Shown piece after piece: positions 6,017 through 8,319 of a stretch of 8,319 bases of DNA. The notes below the pieces were generated by a model. The model was not told the origin of the DNA and ran no database searches. It was given only the letters and a program-made list of their open reading frames with translations. Position 1 is the first letter of the stretch. Each line of letters opens with the position of its first letter. This DNA is from Actinomycetales bacterium (lineage in GTDB: Bacteria; Actinomycetota; Actinomycetes; Actinomycetales; Cellulomonadaceae): assembly GCA_012514835.1 (NCBI GenBank), contig JAAYZM010000489.1, forward strand, positions 1 through 8,319, given 5' to 3'. The translations under genes were made by a program, and so were the position numbers.

Positions 6017-7147
6017 ATGGGACTGCACACCACCGCGCTGCCGGACTTTCCGTGGGACTCGCTCGCCCCGTTCGCCGCGACCGCGCGCGCGCACCCGGGC
6101 GGGATCGTCGACCTGTCCGTGGGCACGCCCGTGGACCCGACGCCCGCGCTGGTGCGCGAGGCGCTCGTGGCCGCGGCGGACAGCCCGGGATACCCGACCA
6201 CGCACGGCACGAGCGAGCTGCGTGAGGCCGTCGTGGCGTGGTTCGCCCGCACGCGGGGGGTGCCCGGGCTGGACCCGGCGGCCGTGCTGCCCACCGTGGG
6301 CTCCAAGGAGCTCGTCGCGACGCTCCCGTCGTGGCTCGGGCTCGGCGCGGGGGACGCCGTCGTCTTCCCCGAGCCCGCCTACCCGACGTACGACGTGGGC
6401 GCCCTGCTCGCCGGGGCGACGCCCGTCCCGGCCTCCGACGGCGGGCTCGCGGCGCTGCGCGAGCGCAGCGACGTGCGGCTCGTGTGGCTCAACTCGCCGG
6501 GCAACCCCGACGGCCGGGTGCTCGGGGTGGAGCAGCTTGCCGAGATCGTCGCTGCGGCCCGCGAGGTGGGCGCGCTCGTGGTGAGCGACGAGTGCTACGC
6601 GGAGCTGCCGTGGGCGCCCCGCTGGGTGGCCGAGGGCGTGCCGAGCGTGCTGGACCCGCGCGTGACGGGTGGGGACCCGACGGGCGTGCTCGCGGTGTAC
6701 TCGCTGTCCAAGCGCTCGAACCTCGCGGGGTACCGCGCGGCGTTCGTCGCGGGCGATCCCGCCGTCGTCGGCCGCTTGCTCGAGGCGCGCAAGCACGCGG
6801 GACTCATCGTGCCGGGCCCCGTGCAGGCCGCGATGACCGCGGCCCTCGCGGACGACGCTCACGTCGCGGAGCAGCGTGACCGCTACGCCGTGCGCCGCGA
6901 GCTGCTCGCGGGAGCGCTCGAGGGTGCGGGCTACGTGGTGGACGGCTCCGAGGCGGGCCTGTACCTGTGGGTGCGCCCCGAGGGTGGCCAGGACTGCTGG
7001 CAGACGGTTGCGGACCTCGCCGGGCAGGGGATCCTCGTGGCGCCCGGCTCGTTCTACACGGGCGGGCCGTCCGAGCACGTCCGCGTGGCCCTCACGGCGG
7101 CCGACGTCCGGGTCCGCGAGGCCGCGCAGCGCCTGCTCGGCGCGTGA
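6017..7147 (+). CDS. dapC: N-succinyl-LL-diaminopimelate aminotransferase (DapC type)
   Basis: Class I/II fold-type I PLP aminotransferase of 376 residues. DapC transfers an amino group from glutamate to N-succinyl-2-amino-6-ketopimelate in the succinylase branch of lysine/meso-diaminopimelate synthesis, feeding peptidoglycan. Visible features are VDLSVGTPVDP (31-41), GYPTTHGTSELREAV (58-72), NSPGNPDG (159-166, with Asn163 as the cofactor-contacting Asn), SDECYAEL (190-197, with Asp191 facing the pyridine nitrogen and Tyr194), the Schiff-base lysine Lys232 in YSLSKRSNLAGYR, Arg240, and the carboxylate-binding Arg356 in VRVAL. The Asp at 165 replaces the Thr or Ser usual in NPxNPTG. ATG 6017 has no clear Shine-Dalgarno and sits ten bases after fdxA, so translation is probably coupled. 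The position after fdxA matches the actinobacterial DapC subgroup. Substrate is inferred; another aminotransferase specificity cannot be excluded from sequence alone. Confidence 0.9.
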   Translation: MGLHTTALPDFPWDSLAPFAATARAHPGGIVDLSVGTPVDPTPALVREALVAAADSPGYPTTHGTSELREAVVAWFARTRGVPGLDPAAVLPTVGSKELVATLPSWLGLGAGDAVVFPEPAYPTYDVGALLAGATPVPASDGGLAALRERSDVRLVWLNSPGNPDGRVLGVEQLAEIVAAAREVGALVVSDECYAELPWAPRWVAEGVPSVLDPRVTGGDPTGVLAVYSLSKRSNLAGYRAAFVAGDPAVVGRLLEARKHAGLIVPGPVQAAMTAALADDAHVAEQRDRYAVRRELLAGALEGAGYVVDGSEAGLYLWVRPEGGQDCWQTVADLAGQGILVAPGSFYTGGPSEHVRVALTAADVRVREAAQRLLGA

Positions 7148-7149
7148 CC

Positions 7150-7165
7150 TGTGACGGGAATCACG
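7150..7165. promoter_or_regulatory. CRP/GlxR-type operator candidate upstream of gltA
   Basis: TGTGA (7150-7154), six bases, then TCACG (7161-7165) matches the TGTGA-N6-TCACA consensus of CRP-family regulators (GlxR in corynebacteria, Crp/Rv3676 in mycobacteria) at nine of ten positions. CC and GG extend the symmetry outside. It lies in the dapC-gltA gap, about 120 bases before the gltA start. Confidence 0.55.
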
Positions 7166-7220
7166 GGTCGATCGGGGAGATCAGGCGGACGCTGATTCGT
7201 CAGGTGGTCCAGCGCGCAGG

Positions 7221-7226
7221 TACCGT
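7221..7226 (+). promoter_or_regulatory. Possible -10 box of gltA
   Basis: TACCGT fits TANNNT and would start transcription near 7233, giving a leader of about 50 bases and placing the CRP-like site near -75. No good -35 is seen, as expected for an activator-dependent promoter but also for a chance match. Confidence 0.3.
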
Positions 7227-7242
7227 CGTGGGAGCCAATGAG

Positions 7243-7258
7243 GGCGGGGCGTCCCGCC
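7243..7258 (+). repeat. Hairpin in the gltA leader
   Basis: GGCGGG (7243-7248) and CCCGCC (7253-7258) form a perfect six-pair GC stem with loop GCGT. It ends 12 bases before the GGAGG at 7271 and is not followed by a T-run, so it looks like a leader structure or operator rather than a terminator. Confidence 0.5.
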
Positions 7259-7270
7259 AAGGACTTCCAG

Positions 7271-7275
7271 GGAGG
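7271..7275 (+). promoter_or_regulatory. Ribosome binding site of gltA
   Basis: GGAGG, within AGGGAGG, has an eight-base spacer to ATG 7284 and fixes the citrate synthase start. Confidence 0.85.
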
Positions 7276-7283
7276 CCGCGCAC

Positions 7284-8319
7284 ATGACGCAGGCACCGAC
7301 GTCGGTCACACTGACCGCCAACGGCACGACGCTCGAGCTACCGACCGTGCAGTCGACCGAGGGGTCGAGCGGTTTCTCGGTCTCCTCCCTGCTGGGCCAG
7401 ACGGGCCTGACGACGCTCGACCCGGGCTTCACGAACACCGCGTCGTGCGAGTCGAAGGTCACCTACATCGACGGTGACGAGGGCATCCTGCGGTATCGCG
7501 GCTACCCGATCGAGCAGCTTGCCGAGCAGTCGACGTTCCTCGAGGTCGCCTACCTGCTGATCCACGGCGAGCTGCCCTCCTCCGCGGAGTTCGAGGCGTT
7601 CGCGGACCGCGTCAACCGCCACACCCTCGTGCACGAGAACTTCCGCACGTTCATGGGCACGTTCCCCACGGGTGCGCACCCCATGGCCGTGATGGGCTCG
7701 GCCGTGAACGCCCTTGCGACCTTCTACCCCGAGTCGCTCGACCCGTTCGACCCCGAGGCCGTCGAGCTCGCCACGGTGCTCATCCTCGCGAAGGTCCGCA
7801 CCATCACGTCCTACCTGCACCGCACGCAGACGGGCGAGCCGCTGCTCTACCCGGACTACTCGCGCGGCTACGTGGACGACTTCCTGCGCATGGCCTTCGC
7901 CGCGCCGTACGAGAAGTACGAGGCGGACCCCGTGGTGGTCGCGGCCCTCGACAAGCTCCTCATCCTGCACGCGGACCACGAGCAGAACTGCTCGACGTCG
8001 ACCGTGCGGATCGTCGGCTCGTCGCACGCGAACCTGTACGCGTCCGTCGCGGCCGGTGTGAACGCGCTCTCGGGCCCGCTGCACGGCGGCGCGAACGAGG
8101 CCGTGCTCGCGATGCTCGCCCAGATCCAGGCGGACGGCGGCGACCCCTCGGCGTTCATGGCGAAGGTCAAGAACAAGGCCAACGGCGTGCGTCTCATGGG
8201 CTTCGGCCACCGCGTCTACAAGAACTACGACCCGCGCGCTGCGATCGTCAAGCAGAGCGCGGACGCCGTGCTCGAGGCGCTCGGGCACGGTGACGAGCTC
8301 CTCGAGATCGCGCGCGGCC
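7284..8319 (+). CDS. gltA: Citrate synthase (type II, GltA), 3'-truncated by the window edge
   Basis: Condenses oxaloacetate and acetyl-CoA to citrate at the entry to the TCA cycle. The visible part is 345 complete codons plus one base, open to the edge. The N-terminal beta domain typical of hexameric type II enzymes (1-55) leads into SKVTYIDGDEGILRYRGYPI (57-76). HADHEQN (229-235) contains the oxaloacetate-contacting His232. GPLHGGANEA (264-273) holds catalytic His267, equal to E. coli His264. GFGHRVYKNYDPRA (306-319) holds His309, equal to E. coli His305. The catalytic Asp (E. coli Asp362) and the last 80 or so residues lie outside. ATG 7284 follows a strong ribosome binding site and matches the family length. 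The upstream 136 bases carry the CRP-like site, a weak -10 and a hairpin, so it is probably transcribed separately from fdxA-dapC. 2-Methylcitrate synthase is unlikely because those enzymes are shorter at the N-terminus. Confidence 0.96.
   Translation, partial: MTQAPTSVTLTANGTTLELPTVQSTEGSSGFSVSSLLGQTGLTTLDPGFTNTASCESKVTYIDGDEGILRYRGYPIEQLAEQSTFLEVAYLLIHGELPSSAEFEAFADRVNRHTLVHENFRTFMGTFPTGAHPMAVMGSAVNALATFYPESLDPFDPEAVELATVLILAKVRTITSYLHRTQTGEPLLYPDYSRGYVDDFLRMAFAAPYEKYEADPVVVAALDKLLILHADHEQNCSTSTVRIVGSSHANLYASVAAGVNALSGPLHGGANEAVLAMLAQIQADGGDPSAFMAKVKNKANGVRLMGFGHRVYKNYDPRAAIVKQSADAVLEALGHGDELLEIARG

Noticed and set aside
5894..7078. 394-residue minus-strand frame opposite fdxA and dapC
   Set aside because: Composition is His/Arg/Gly-rich shadow sequence; dapC on the other strand has all catalytic residues.
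7338..8288. 316-residue minus-strand frame opposite gltA
   Set aside because: The plus strand encodes an intact citrate synthase with both active-site histidines over this whole span; the minus frame is a Val/Arg/His/Glu-rich shadow.
1..8319. Mobile element, defence system or biosynthetic cluster
   Set aside because: All recognisable genes are conserved core functions with uniform codon use. I saw no transposase, integrase, terminal inverted repeats, spaced direct repeats or tRNA attachment site.

Overview
The window is GC-rich chromosomal DNA with third codon positions almost all G or C. It comes from an actinobacterium. The clearest markers are a mycothiol-biosynthesis deacetylase (MshB), an actinobacterial 7Fe ferredoxin, and a gene order resembling the Mycobacterium tuberculosis Rv1165 (typA) - Rv1170 (mshB) - Rv1171 - Rv1177 (fdxC) - Rv1178 (aminotransferase) neighbourhood. 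The protein style and the short mshB-linked membrane gene suggest Micrococcales, possibly Cellulomonadaceae, but the genus cannot be fixed from sequence reading alone.

Left block (1-5322, + strand): the 3' part of typA (ribosome-associated GTPase; its start and P-loop lie outside the window), mshB one base after it, a small four-helix membrane protein whose possible GTG start overlaps the mshB stop, a flavin-reductase-like FMN protein with essentially no gap, and, 40 bp further on, a large membrane-anchored VanW-domain envelope protein. The near-zero spacing from typA to the flavin reductase gene indicates one translationally coupled operon. The VanW gene has its own strong ribosome binding site and may have its own promoter.

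Middle (5323-5682): a convergent junction with a GC-rich hairpin, then an 80-residue minus-strand gene encoding only an SH3-like module of the kind found at the N-terminus of actinobacterial GNAT proteins. Next comes a short divergent promoter region that contains a perfect 18-bp palindrome immediately before the fdxA ribosome binding site.

Right block (5683-8319, + strand): fdxA (3Fe-4S/4Fe-4S ferredoxin) and dapC (N-succinyl-diaminopimelate aminotransferase, lysine and peptidoglycan precursor) in a tight pair. A 136-bp regulatory gap follows, carrying a CRP/GlxR-type half-site pair and a hairpin. The window ends inside gltA (citrate synthase), which is cut by the right edge before its catalytic aspartate.

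Overall this is a conserved housekeeping locus: translation stress, low-molecular-weight thiol synthesis, flavin redox chemistry, cell-wall proteins, and entry to the TCA cycle. I see no mobile elements, CRISPR arrays, tRNA or rRNA genes, and no evidence for a new multigene system. The items worth a second look are regulatory structures, the isolated SH3-like gene, and the VanW domain with serine in place of the usual cysteine.
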